A stretch of 64,000 nucleotides of DNA from Planctomycetota bacterium (GTDB lineage Bacteria > Planctomycetota > UBA1135 > GCA-002686595). The stretch lies in the NCBI GenBank assembly GCA_002686265.1, contig NZBA01000035.1, positions 186,001-250,000 on the forward strand, written 5' to 3'. The notes under the pieces are model-generated. The model ran no database searches. It worked only from the letters and a program-made list of their open reading frames with translations, and was not told where the DNA came from. Position 1 is the stretch's first letter. Every line of letters starts with the position of its first letter. Positions 53,603 to 62,029 of this stretch are shown here, in pieces. Made by a program: the position numbers and the translations under genes.

Positions 53603-55099
53603 CTAGAGGCCGGCGAACTTGCGTAGGTCGCTCGAGTGTTTGTTGATCTCGCCCTCGAGGGCGCCGAAGAGCTTGGAGAGGTCCTTGTCCCCTGCCACGA
53701 TGGCTTCGCGAATGGCCTTGTGACGCTCGAGCACCGCCGGGCAGGCGCCGTCGAGGATGAAGGCCATCACCAGTCCCCGCTCGTTGATGAGCTTGGTGGA
53801 GCCGTCTGGATCGGACACCGACAGCTCGGTGCTGAAGACCTGCCGCACAGGCCGCAGGCCGCCCTTGGCGGCGATGTTTTGGATCGACCACTCCCGCGCC
53901 CAGTGGGGGTTGCCCCCCACGGCGACGAGGCTGTCGATGAAGTAGCGCTCGGCGTAGGCCGCCGCCCCGTAGCGGAACCACTCGGGCAGCTTCTTCTCCT
54001 TGTAGAACGCTCTGCGCACGGTCTCTGGGGTTGATGCCGGAGTCAGCTTGGACAGGGCCTTCGGACTCGGATCGAGGGCCTCGATGAACGAGTGCGCGGC
54101 CGCGTGGCGCGCGGCGTGGGGCCCGAAGGAGTCGCCGTTGGCGGCGGAGGCGTCCCAGTAGGCGGCGCCGCCGCCCTTGTACTCCCTCCCCGCGAGGTCG
54201 AACCACGCGTCGGCGAAGAAGGCGTAGTGGATCGATGAGAGGGCGGCGAACTCCGCCCCCCTCCGGCCGGTGACCTGGTCGCCGGCTGCGAACCGGCCGT
54301 ACTGCGCCGCATCGCGCAGAAGCGCCACCGGCACCCGCGCCTCGGGGACGGTCCCGAACACCCGGCGCAGATCGCGCCAGGCGCGCTCCATGGCCTCGAG
54401 CCCTTTCTCGGCCACCTCTCGATCACAGGTGCTGTGGAGCAGGAAGTGTTCCCCGGGGATGACCCACCAGCGCTCGAGGGTGGAGTGGTACTTGTCCGCC
54501 TCGGCCTGGGCGAGCCAGCGCTCGCCGCACTTCCACAGGCCCTTGTCGACGTTCTCGGCCTCCTCGGGGCTGATCCAGACCAGATCCTGGCGGATCCAGC
54601 CGGCTTCTTGTCGCTCGAGGTCCTCCTTGGAGACCCAGTCGCCCGCGCCGTCGCGGACCAGGCCCTGCTTCAGGAACGGGAGGTCGGCCTCGCTCACCCA
54701 GCCGCCCTCGAAGCGCACCAGACCCTTCTCCTTGGCCAGACGCTCCTCTTCAGCCTTCTTGTACTTGTCGAGCTTCTTCTGGGTCGTGAACCACTTCCCG
54801 TCGAAGAACAGGTGTCCGCTCGCCTCGTGCGCCGCTCGGTGGTCACGGTCGATCTTGAGGATCGCCCGCAGGCACGAGCGGCTCTGCTTGGTCATGTCGA
54901 AGGACGAACACCAGATGTGCAGCTCCCACAGGGCATCTACGTCCGCGCCGGCAGCCTCCCGGCGGCGCTCGTACTCTCGTTCGCGGTCGGGATCCTGCTC
55001 CGCGTGGCCAACCTGGGCTGCCCGCGGCGCCACGGCGCAGGGGGATTCCCACGAAACACCCGCGGGGCAGGGCAAGAGAAGCAGCAGGAGAGCTCGCAT
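53603..55099 (-). CDS. Secreted protein with tandem Trp repeats and a degenerate gluzincin-like domain
   Basis: 498 residues with a signal peptide (MRALLLLLLPCPAGVSWES). From ~residue 100 there are five ~20-residue repeats of the form G-hydrophobic-x(4-6)-W-[VIF]-[ST]-x-[EQ]: GHLFFDGKWFTTQ, GLVRFEGGWVSEADL, GLVRDGAGDWVSKEDL, GWIRQDLVWISPEEA and GLWKCGERWLAQAEA. The later part has RHAAAHSFIEAL (~residue 330) and PEWFRYGAAAYAERYF, the positions where DUF1570-type peptidases have HExxH and W-x-x-EG. The catalytic Glu is Ala, so it is probably not an active protease. First gene of a four-gene operon. ATG at 55099 chosen for the signal peptide. Confidence 0.75.
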   Translation of the reverse strand: MRALLLLLLPCPAGVSWESPCAVAPRAAQVGHAEQDPDREREYERRREAAGADVDALWELHIWCSSFDMTKQSRSCLRAILKIDRDHRAAHEASGHLFFDGKWFTTQKKLDKYKKAEEERLAKEKGLVRFEGGWVSEADLPFLKQGLVRDGAGDWVSKEDLERQEAGWIRQDLVWISPEEAENVDKGLWKCGERWLAQAEADKYHSTLERWWVIPGEHFLLHSTCDREVAEKGLEAMERAWRDLRRVFGTVPEARVPVALLRDAAQYGRFAAGDQVTGRRGAEFAALSSIHYAFFADAWFDLAGREYKGGGAAYWDASAANGDSFGPHAARHAAAHSFIEALDPSPKALSKLTPASTPETVRRAFYKEKKLPEWFRYGAAAYAERYFIDSLVAVGGNPHWAREWSIQNIAAKGGLRPVRQVFSTELSVSDPDGSTKLINERGLVMAFILDGACPAVLERHKAIREAIVAGDKDLSKLFGALEGEINKHSSDLRKFAGL

Positions 55100-55487
55100 G
55101 GTGTCGCCAAGGGGGTCGGGACGGCCGGGAGAGCGGCGTCCCACGGACGCTATTCGCTCCTGCCGCCCACTTCGTAACGGACAGTCCTCCCCAGCATGGT
55201 AGCGGTTGCGTCCGCGATCTTGTGGCTTGCGCCGTCCAAGCCATATAATGCCGCGCTCGGTTCTCGATCCGGCCAGGCTCCCCGCCCCGGCCTCGGCTCG
55301 TCCCCGCGGCGGTCCGCGCCGGCCCGCCTCGCGCGGGCGAGCCCCGAAGGCCTGGGCGGATTCGCGACGGTCGAGACTCGGACCGCCCTTCCGGCACCCG
55401 CAAGAGCCGCTAACCCCTAACCACACACTATCTGCCCACCATCTTCTGGGACGTTAGTGTTCGCTTACCGTCCTTCCAGCCTTCGCC
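55100..55487. other. 388-base divergent intergenic region with a GC-rich leader
   Basis: No gene seen. It holds a strong TATAAT at 55244-55249 reading toward the cyclophilin gene, followed by ~235 bases of very GC-rich sequence able to fold strongly (for example CGCGGCGG and CCGCG blocks at 55310-55350). No known riboswitch recognised. Confidence 0.35.
55220..55249 (+). promoter_or_regulatory. Probable sigma-70 promoter of the cyclophilin gene
   Basis: A perfect TATAAT (55244-55249) with TTGTGG (55220-55225) 18 bases upstream. It is the best -10 in the window. The start codon is ~238 bases downstream, giving a long leader. Confidence 0.55.
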
Positions 55488-56510
55488 ATGGTTGAACAGC
55501 ACAAACAAGCCACCGACGTTTCCTTCGCTCCGACCGAGGAGAAGGAAGGAGTCAGCCTCTGGCTCGAACAAAACTGGCCCAAGCTCGCCGCCCTCGCGGC
55601 CGTGATCTGCGTCGCCGTCCTGGGCTTGAGCCTCTTTCGAATCCAGGAGGAAGAGGGCAAGGACGAGAGCTGGGACGCCCTCGGAGCGGCCCTCGAAGAG
55701 GGAGGGATCGGCATCTTGGGCGACCCGGCACGGATCGAACCGGTGCTGGCCGAGATCGCCGGGACACCCACCGCCGCCTGGGCCTCCTACAGCTTGGCCC
55801 TGAGCCACGCCGAGGAGGGGAACTTCGACGAGGCTCAGGCCACTCTCGCGCGCCTGGCCCAAGAGCACCCCGAACACCTGTTGGCCAGCGAGCGCTTTGC
55901 TTTCGAGGCCGGCGCGACCCCGCGCACGGTGGTCGAGCGTTTGAGCCGCGTCTTCGGGGACTCCGCCGCCTTCCGCGCCGCGAATCCGGGGGTGTTCGCC
56001 AATCCCGAGCCCGCAGCCGGCGCCCCGCGGGTCCGACTCTCGACGACCGAGGGCGAGATCGTCATCGCCCTGTACCCTGAGCGCGCGCCGCGCCACGTGG
56101 AGAACTTCCTGAAGCTGGTTGGCGACGGCTACTACGAGCGAACGCGCTTCCATCGTGTGCTCGACAGCTTCCTGATCGCGGGCGGCGACCCGAATACTCG
56201 CGAGGGCGCCCCAGAGACATGGGGTGCCGGCGGGCCCGAGTACACACTGGAGCCCGAGGACAGCGGCTTGAGCCACTTCGCCGGCGCCCTGGGTGCAGAG
56301 AAGGGCAGCGCCCAGGCTGAAGAGGCCTCGGGGAGCCAGTTCTACATCCTGTTCAACGACGCCCACACGATGAACGAGAACTACACGGTGTTCGGCCAGG
56401 TCGTCGAAGGGCTGGAAGTCGTCGGCACGATCAGCCGCTCTCCCGTCGCCGAGAACTCGGTCGACCGGCCTGAGACGCCCGTCGCGATCGACTCCGCCAC
56501 CAGCCTCTGA
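55488..56510 (+). CDS. Membrane-anchored cyclophilin-type peptidyl-prolyl isomerase
   Basis: 340 residues. A short cytoplasmic N-terminus, one membrane helix (KLAALAAVICVAVLGLSLFR), a ~110-residue helical/TPR-like spacer (AWASYSLALSHAEEGNFDEA), then a cyclophilin domain with FHRVLDSFLIAGGDP, GSQFYILFNDAHTMNENYTV and FGQVVEGLEVV. The domain catalyses cis-trans isomerisation of prolyl bonds, here on the periplasmic side. The active-site FHR is kept. The spacer resembles YfgM/TPR_21-type domains with an N-terminal anchor. Preceded by a strong promoter and a long leader. Confidence 0.88.
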   Translation: MVEQHKQATDVSFAPTEEKEGVSLWLEQNWPKLAALAAVICVAVLGLSLFRIQEEEGKDESWDALGAALEEGGIGILGDPARIEPVLAEIAGTPTAAWASYSLALSHAEEGNFDEAQATLARLAQEHPEHLLASERFAFEAGATPRTVVERLSRVFGDSAAFRAANPGVFANPEPAAGAPRVRLSTTEGEIVIALYPERAPRHVENFLKLVGDGYYERTRFHRVLDSFLIAGGDPNTREGAPETWGAGGPEYTLEPEDSGLSHFAGALGAEKGSAQAEEASGSQFYILFNDAHTMNENYTVFGQVVEGLEVVGTISRSPVAENSVDRPETPVAIDSATSL

Positions 56511-57153
56511 GCCCTGCTCGACCACACTGTTCCCCAGGGAACGGCGCAGGTCCATCCAGCTAGAGTGCGGCCCCTCCCCGGGGCCAGCGGCTGGAGACGC
56601 TGGAGAGCGGGGTGGACGAATCGCAAGGGGCTTCGCGGGCAGGCCGACGGTCCGCTCCTTCGGCCCGGGAGGCCCCCGGCGGCAGAGCAGCCCTCTCACC
56701 CCGGCGACCACCTTTGAGGGCGAGTCTTCAGCGAGCTAGCCGAAGCCCCGCCGAGCACACACCGGGCCTCGAGTCGGGCCCGTGATTCCCGGGAAACACC
56801 GCATCGAGACCAGCCACCGCGCCCCAGGACGCTGGCAGCCCTGCCGCGCCCCGGACCGCCCCGCCCCGGGCGCCTTGGTCGCGACGACAGGTCGGGGGCG
56901 GTCGTGCTCGACCGGGCCCGGGGGCGCTCGAACCCCGAGCCACTAGCACGAGGCCGGCGGCGGCCAGCGCCCCCCAAGGGTCTCTGCGCCCTAGAAAGGG
57001 CCGCAGCGAGACGAAGCCCTCTTCGTCGCTGCAAGGAGGGTGGAGTCGAGGCGGCGCTGGCGGCCCTGTAGGGCCGTCGAGCACGCAGCGGCGAGCCGGA
57101 CGCCGCAACGGCGGAGAGGGCGAAGGCGGCGTAGGCCGTTTTCCAACGGGCTG
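56511..57153. other. 643-base intergenic region; outer 480 bases unassigned
   Basis: Between convergent cyclophilin and parB. Its right part is repeat copy A (56991-57157). The left part holds small inverted repeats after the cyclophilin stop (GTTCCC-CA-GGGAAC at 56529-56542; GGCCCC-TCCCC-GGGGCC near 56570), a possible terminator. No coding frame looks convincing. Confidence 0.4.
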
Positions 57154-57157
57154 CTAG
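56991..57157. repeat. CTAG-bounded mini-element (copy A)
   Basis: Begins and ends with CTAG. Its minus strand (CTAGCAGCCCGTTGGAAAAC and onward) aligns base for base with the plus strand at 63197-63375 over about 165 bp with clear similarity (for example TTCGCCCTCTCCGCCG and CCCTCCTTGCAGCG shared). The end next to parB carries the parB stop codon in its CTAG. The other end has lost the terminal repeat (CTAGAAAGGGCC). Confidence 0.7.
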
Positions 57158-58026
57158 AGGCTCGTCCGCGGCGCCAGGAGATCGCCGAGCCGATCGAGGC
57201 TCTCGCGGTCGTAGTACTCGATCACGATTTGCCCGCGCACGCCCTTGGAACCGTTGCGAACCTCGACCCGCGTCCCGAGGTGCTCGCGCATGCGGTCTGA
57301 GAGCTCGCGCGCCCACGGGGGGCCGGCGGGGCGAGCGGCGCGCTCGGGAGTCGGGGTCTTCCCCGAGCTGTTCGCCACCAACGCCTCCACCTGCCGAGCG
57401 GACAGGCCCTCTCGAACCACCCGGCCGAGCAGGCGCCGCTGTTTCGTCGGATCGGAAACGCCCAACAGGGCGCGCGCGTGCGTCATCCCGATCAGGCCCT
57501 CGGTGACCGCCACTTGGACATCCTCGGTCAGATCCAACAGGCGCAGATGATTGGTGACCGAACTGCGCTCCAAGCCCACCTTGGCCGCCACCTGCTCGTG
57601 GGTCAGCCCCAGCGACTGCATCAAGCGTTGGTACCCGCGCGCCTTCTCCATCGCGTCGAGGTCGCGCCGCTGGACGTTCTCAACCAAGGCCAGCTCGAGC
57701 ATCTCATCGTCGCCCACACCCTCGCGAACCAAGGCCGGAATCACCTCCAACCCAGCCAGAGCCGCCGCCCGCAGGCGCCGCTCGCCGGCGATCAACTCCC
57801 ATCCGCCGCCGTGCCGGCGGACGACCACCGGCTGCAAGAGCCCGTGGCTCGCGATGCTCGCACGCAACTCCTCGAGACCGGCCGGATCGAAAGTGCGGCG
57901 CGGCTGATGGGGATTGGGACCAATCTCCGCCACCGGAATCTCCGAGGGGCGCTCGCCCGACTCCTCGGCGGCGGGAGACCCCAGGAGCGAACTCAATCCA
58001 CGGCCCAGTCTGCGTTCGACGCTCAT
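57154..58026 (-). CDS. parB: Chromosome partitioning protein ParB
   Basis: 290 residues. N-terminal LGRGLSSLL, GPNPHQPRRTFDPAGLEELR, box II GERRLRAAALAGL and ENVQRRDLDAMEKA, then the HTH LGLTHEQVAAKVGLERSSVT. It binds parS and CTP and spreads, aiding segregation with ParA. ParA is not adjacent, unlike in most genomes; the divergent gene upstream is a membrane protein. The TAG stop is inside the CTAG of repeat copy A. Confidence 0.95.
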   Translation of the reverse strand: MSVERRLGRGLSSLLGSPAAEESGERPSEIPVAEIGPNPHQPRRTFDPAGLEELRASIASHGLLQPVVVRRHGGGWELIAGERRLRAAALAGLEVIPALVREGVGDDEMLELALVENVQRRDLDAMEKARGYQRLMQSLGLTHEQVAAKVGLERSSVTNHLRLLDLTEDVQVAVTEGLIGMTHARALLGVSDPTKQRRLLGRVVREGLSARQVEALVANSSGKTPTPERAARPAGPPWARELSDRMREHLGTRVEVRNGSKGVRGQIVIEYYDRESLDRLGDLLAPRTSL

Positions 58027-58128
58027 GGGCGCAGGCTAGCCGTTCCCAAGGGACAGTCAAGGCGCCCGTCAGGGGCAGGCCGCAAGTCGGGTCTGGACCA
58101 CGCGGGCGCGAAGGCCCAAGATGCAACC

Positions 58129-58848
58129 ATGAGCGTCCTGGCCGTGGCCCGCTGGATGGCACTCCATACCCTGCGCCGGCCGATCGCCTGGGTCGGCCTG
58201 GTCGCATGCCTCGGCATCTGGCAACTCGCTCGCCGCCTGGGGCCCCTGGGATCCGGGGCCGACGCCACGGAACTGCTGTACGAGGTTGCTTTCTTGGCCA
58301 GCCTTCTCGGCGCCCTCCTAGCCCTGTCCGCCCTCGGCGAGTGCGAGTGGTTCCTCCTGCGTCTCGCCCGGCCCCGGCGTCTGGCCGCCCGCGCCGCGGG
58401 CCTGTTCGCCGGCGGCGCGGGGGCCCTCGCCCTGGCCCTGCTCGCCCCCCTCTCGGTCTCCCTCCTTCGGCCCGAGCCGTCTCCGGCCGCACCCGATCCG
58501 GGAACCGCCATCGACCTCGCTTGGAGCCTGAACCTGTCGATGGGCCTGTTTGGCCTTCTGGCGCACCTGACGGTGGTCGGCACGCTGCTCCTGCAGGCCC
58601 CGCTATCCACGACCCAGCGCACCCTCGCCCTGCCCTCGCTGACCTGGATCCTCCCGGCCTTGATCGGAAGCGAGGGTTGGTGGGCCGCGCGCCTCGTTCG
58701 GCTGTTGGACCCCTCACGCCACCTCGCCGCCGCCGCCGGGGCGACTGGGCCAGGGGCCGACTCCCTCCTGCCGGTCGCCGCCCTCACCCTGTGCGCCTGG
58801 GCAATGACGGCGCGCCCCCCCGCCACGGCGGCCATGAGGCTTCCATGA
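58129..58848 (+). CDS. Membrane protein of unknown function
   Basis: 239 residues, predicted six hydrophobic helices (WVGLVACLGIWQLARRLG, AFLASLLGALLALSALG, LFAGGAGALALALLAPLSVS, MGLFGLLAHLTVVGTLLL, LPSLTWILPALIGSEG, SLLPVAALTLCAWAMTA). The overall form is like an ABC-transporter permease of the ABC-2 or CcmB kind, but there is no ATPase nearby and no signature. ATG at 58129. Its stop overlaps the next start (ATGA). Confidence 0.65.
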   Translation: MSVLAVARWMALHTLRRPIAWVGLVACLGIWQLARRLGPLGSGADATELLYEVAFLASLLGALLALSALGECEWFLLRLARPRRLAARAAGLFAGGAGALALALLAPLSVSLLRPEPSPAAPDPGTAIDLAWSLNLSMGLFGLLAHLTVVGTLLLQAPLSTTQRTLALPSLTWILPALIGSEGWWAARLVRLLDPSRHLAAAAGATGPGADSLLPVAALTLCAWAMTARPPATAAMRLP

Positions 58849-59582
58849 AATACGGAATCCTAGGAGACGTCCACGCCAACCTCTCCGCCTTGCGGGCCGT
58901 GTTGGAGCGCTTCGACCGCGAAGGCGTCGAGCACATCATCAGCGTCGGCGACGTCGTCGGCTACGGCGCGGCTCCGGCCGAGTGCGTCGCACTCTTGCGC
59001 GAGCGGGGCGCCACGGTGGTGAAGGGCAACCACGACGCCGCCAGCACCGGAGAACTGGAGGTGCTCTACTTCAATCCCTACGCGCGCGCGGCCGTCGCCT
59101 GGACCCGTGCGAACCTCGGTGGCGACGAGATCGACTGGCTCAAGGCCCTGCCACTCGTGGCCGAGCTCGAGCACTGCTGCGTGGGCCACGGCACCTTCCA
59201 TCGCCCCGAGCTCTTCGACTACATCCTGAGCTCCACCGACGGCGACCCCTCCCTGGACACCATGGAGCGGGCCGTGTGTTTCGTCGGCCACACCCACGTT
59301 CCCCTGGCCCTGCTGCGCCTGCACGAAGACCCCCTGCGCACCTCCACCCACTTCGATCACGAGGAGATCGACGTCGGCCAGGCCCACCGCACCCTGATCA
59401 ACGTCGGCAGCGTCGGCCAGCCCCGCGACGACGACCCCAGGGCAGCCTACGCCCTGTTCGACAGCGAGCTGGGCCGGGTCTGGATCCAACGCGCGGCCTA
59501 CGACATCGAGCGCGAGGCGGCACGGATCCGCGCCGCCGGCCTACCCGAAGTCCTCGCCGACCGCCTCTCCCTGGGGGTCTGA
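58845..59582 (+). CDS. Calcineurin-type metallophosphoesterase
   Basis: 245 residues. Metal-binding motifs of the phosphoesterase superfamily are in order: GDVHANLSAL, GDVVGYG, GNHDAAS, HGTFH and GHTHVPLAL. The closest kin are the YfcE/DUF-type small phosphoesterases of the predicted phosphodiesterase class; the substrate is unknown. Translationally coupled to the preceding membrane protein. Confidence 0.88.
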   Translation: MKYGILGDVHANLSALRAVLERFDREGVEHIISVGDVVGYGAAPAECVALLRERGATVVKGNHDAASTGELEVLYFNPYARAAVAWTRANLGGDEIDWLKALPLVAELEHCCVGHGTFHRPELFDYILSSTDGDPSLDTMERAVCFVGHTHVPLALLRLHEDPLRTSTHFDHEEIDVGQAHRTLINVGSVGQPRDDDPRAAYALFDSELGRVWIQRAAYDIEREAARIRAAGLPEVLADRLSLGV

Positions 59583-59633
59583 AACACCCGGCGCTGCGGC
59601 GCAGAGCACCAAGGACACGGGCCGCGACGTCTC

Positions 59634-60944
59634 TCAGTCGTCGCGCAAGTACGCGAGCTGCTCGGGCAGGGTCGAGAGCCCACCCTCGCCCAGGGAGTTC
59701 TCGAACAGAGCCTCGATGTCCCGCAACGGATGTTCGTCCCCACGGAACACAAAACGCATCGCGTCCGCGTTCGAGCCCACCGCTACCATCAAGTCCATGA
59801 TCGACCCCGCGTTGCACGCCGTCCCCGCGACCTCCATCTCCACCGGCGTTCCGTGGTGGCCCACGATCCGGACGATCAAGGACATCGGGCGCGCGTGCAA
59901 GACCACCCCCGGCTGGAGCTCGACAGCCAACTCCTGGACGTTCGTGTACGACGGCAGCAGGTCCTCAGCCAAGGACCTGCCCATCTCGATAAACCGTTGT
60001 GCACCATTTAGAAGTACGTTGAGGGTAATATCGCGCACTTCCTGCCGACTGACGATCATGTCGATGCGGCGCACCGTGCCCTCCTGGCGATCACTCGCCT
60101 CGTGGCGCTCGACGAAGTGGGCGAGCAAGGTGACCGCCTCCAACAGGTGCAACGCCGCGGAGGCGTGGCCCCGCAGGCGCGGCAAGCGCTCGTCCCCCGC
60201 TTCGAGAACCGTGTTCTTGACGTAGGTGTCGTACGCCGACTGGAGGTTGTGGACCGTCGCCTCGTAGACGCGCGCCTGCTCCTCGCTGCAGCGCTCGCTC
60301 AAGAAACGTTCGCAAGCCTCCGCGTCCCCCAGGGGGCGGACCCCGATCGCGTCGAACATGTCGCACACCTGCAGGTACTTCGCGGCCACCTCCGCGATCC
60401 GCTGAGCCTCCTCGTCGAGGGCCTCCTCTCCCACGTTGCGGGGAAGCCTCTTCCGCGATCTATCGGGAAGATAACGGTCGGCTGGGAACCCGTCAGCGGG
60501 TAGATCGACTCCCACCGCCTTCGCTTCGGCCAGGCCAGCCTCGAGCAGGGAGCTCACGCTGCGCTCCAGGAAGTCGCGCGCGGCCCCGATGGCGCTCTCG
60601 ATCCCCCGCGCGGCCTCGTCACTCAAGGTCCGCTGGACCCCGTAGCTCTCCAGGCGTCCGCACAGGTGGCGCAGGCTGAACCCGGCTTGGGCCAGACCGC
60701 GTGTCGACGCGACCAGCTCTCGCAGGTGGTGGTAGGTGCGGTTGTTCCGCGCGCCGTGGTCGTCGAGGAAGGACTCGAGCGCGTGGGCCTCGCTGACGAC
60801 TTGGTGGAGGTGGCGCCGGGTCCAGGCCGAACCCTCCGACCCCAGGAGGCTGTTGGCGAGGCGGAAGAACATCTCGCCTTGGGCCGCGAGGGAGCGCGCG
60901 AAGGCTCCCTCGGTGACGATCTCGTCGATCGAGGTTTCGCTCAT
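59634..60944 (-). CDS. Helical domain fused to a C-terminal HPr-like phosphocarrier domain
   Basis: 436 residues. The first ~340 are alpha-helical, with no recognised domain. The last ~90 match HPr: LHARPMSLIVRIVGHHG with the His of the PTS phosphorylation site (LHARP) and NAGSIMDLMVAVGSNADAMR with the Ser46-type regulatory Ser. EI, EIIA or HPr kinase is not next to it. It could be a regulatory HPr variant, with the helical part as sensor or partner binder. ATG at 60944 chosen (frame open upstream without homology). Divergent from a sigma factor gene. Confidence 0.8.
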   Translation of the reverse strand: MSETSIDEIVTEGAFARSLAAQGEMFFRLANSLLGSEGSAWTRRHLHQVVSEAHALESFLDDHGARNNRTYHHLRELVASTRGLAQAGFSLRHLCGRLESYGVQRTLSDEAARGIESAIGAARDFLERSVSSLLEAGLAEAKAVGVDLPADGFPADRYLPDRSRKRLPRNVGEEALDEEAQRIAEVAAKYLQVCDMFDAIGVRPLGDAEACERFLSERCSEEQARVYEATVHNLQSAYDTYVKNTVLEAGDERLPRLRGHASAALHLLEAVTLLAHFVERHEASDRQEGTVRRIDMIVSRQEVRDITLNVLLNGAQRFIEMGRSLAEDLLPSYTNVQELAVELQPGVVLHARPMSLIVRIVGHHGTPVEMEVAGTACNAGSIMDLMVAVGSNADAMRFVFRGDEHPLRDIEALFENSLGEGGLSTLPEQLAYLRDD

Positions 60945-61096
60945 GAGGATCGGTCCTGAACAGGGGGGGAGAGCCGGCCGCAGCCCCGGCCGGCTCCACC
61001 CGCGCTCCAAACCTACCAGACGGCGGGGAGGGCGGCGAAGAAAGCGCCCGCCCGCCAGACGCCGAGAGGGCTCAAGACTGGGGCGACGCGGTTCCG

Positions 61097-62029
61097 ATGG
61101 GGAGGGACCGGAGCCACCAGGCCACCCCGGCCGCCCCAGAAGGCCCGAAAGGAGCGCCCGCCATCTCTGCCGAACGCTGTCTAGAGACGTACCTCCAGGA
61201 GATCAACGAGGTCCCCTTGCTCACCGCCGCGGAGGAGAAGGAGCTCGGCGCCCGCGTACAGGACGGCGACCTCGCCGCCCGCGAGCACCTGATCCGCGCC
61301 AACCTGCGCCTGGTGGTGTCGGTCGCCAAGCTCTACGCCGATCGCGGCCTGTCCCTGCCGGACTTGATCGCCGAGGGCAACGTAGGGCTCATGAAGGCCG
61401 CCGAGAAGTTCGATCCGGCGGCCGGCTGCCGCTTCTCCACCTACGGAACCTGGTGGATCAAGCAGTCCATCCGGCGCGCCCTGACCAACACGGTCAAGTC
61501 GGTGCGCGTGCCCAGCTACATGACCGAGCTGATCAGCCGCTGGCGGGTGGTCACGCAGGAACTGACCTTCCTCATGGGCCGCGTCCCAACCGTCGAGGAG
61601 GTCGCCGAGGAGCTCGACATCCCCCAGAGCAACTGGCCCCTGCTCAAGCGCACGATCCAAGTCTCGGGGATGGGCCCCCAGGTCTCCCTCGACGTCCTCT
61701 CCGCCAACCAAGACACGGTCAGCGACGGCAACACGAGGCCTCCCGACGAGCAGATGGCGGCCACCGACCTCCTGGCTAGACTACGGGAGCTGCTCGGCGC
61801 CATCGACGAGCGCGAGGCCACCATCCTGCGCCTGCGCTACGGCCTCGGCGAGGGCACGGAGCCCATGACCCTCAAGGAGATCGGCAAGGTCGTGGGCCTG
61901 ACCCGCGAGCGCGTGCGGCAGATCGAGCGCGATGCACTGCGCAAGCTCTACGGGGTGATGAACGAGGAAAATGGCTCCCACCAACCCATCCGCCCCACGC
62001 CCCGCTCAGGGAGCGGAGACGGCGGATAG
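61097..62029 (+). CDS. Sigma-70 family RNA polymerase sigma factor (group 1/2-like)
   Basis: 310 residues with regions 1.2-4 and no region 1.1. Region 1.2 reads LETYLQEINEVPLLT, region 2 NLRLVVSVAKLYADRGLSLP and DLIAEGNVGLMKAAEKFDPA, 2.4 TYGTWWIKQSIRRAL, region 3 PTVEEVAEELDIP, and region 4 MTLKEIGKVVGLTRERVRQI. The short size and missing 1.1 fit RpoS/RpoH-like or alternative group 2 factors and not the main RpoD. It overlaps hemW by 59 bases. Confidence 0.93.
   Translation: MGRDRSHQATPAAPEGPKGAPAISAERCLETYLQEINEVPLLTAAEEKELGARVQDGDLAAREHLIRANLRLVVSVAKLYADRGLSLPDLIAEGNVGLMKAAEKFDPAAGCRFSTYGTWWIKQSIRRALTNTVKSVRVPSYMTELISRWRVVTQELTFLMGRVPTVEEVAEELDIPQSNWPLLKRTIQVSGMGPQVSLDVLSANQDTVSDGNTRPPDEQMAATDLLARLRELLGAIDEREATILRLRYGLGEGTEPMTLKEIGKVVGLTRERVRQIERDALRKLYGVMNEENGSHQPIRPTPRSGSGDGG

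Noticed and set aside
53600-53612. CTAGAGGCCGG at the end of the secreted-protein gene, similar to the mini-element's left end
   Set aside because: The similarity lies within the coding end, and no body or second CTAG follows in the right orientation.
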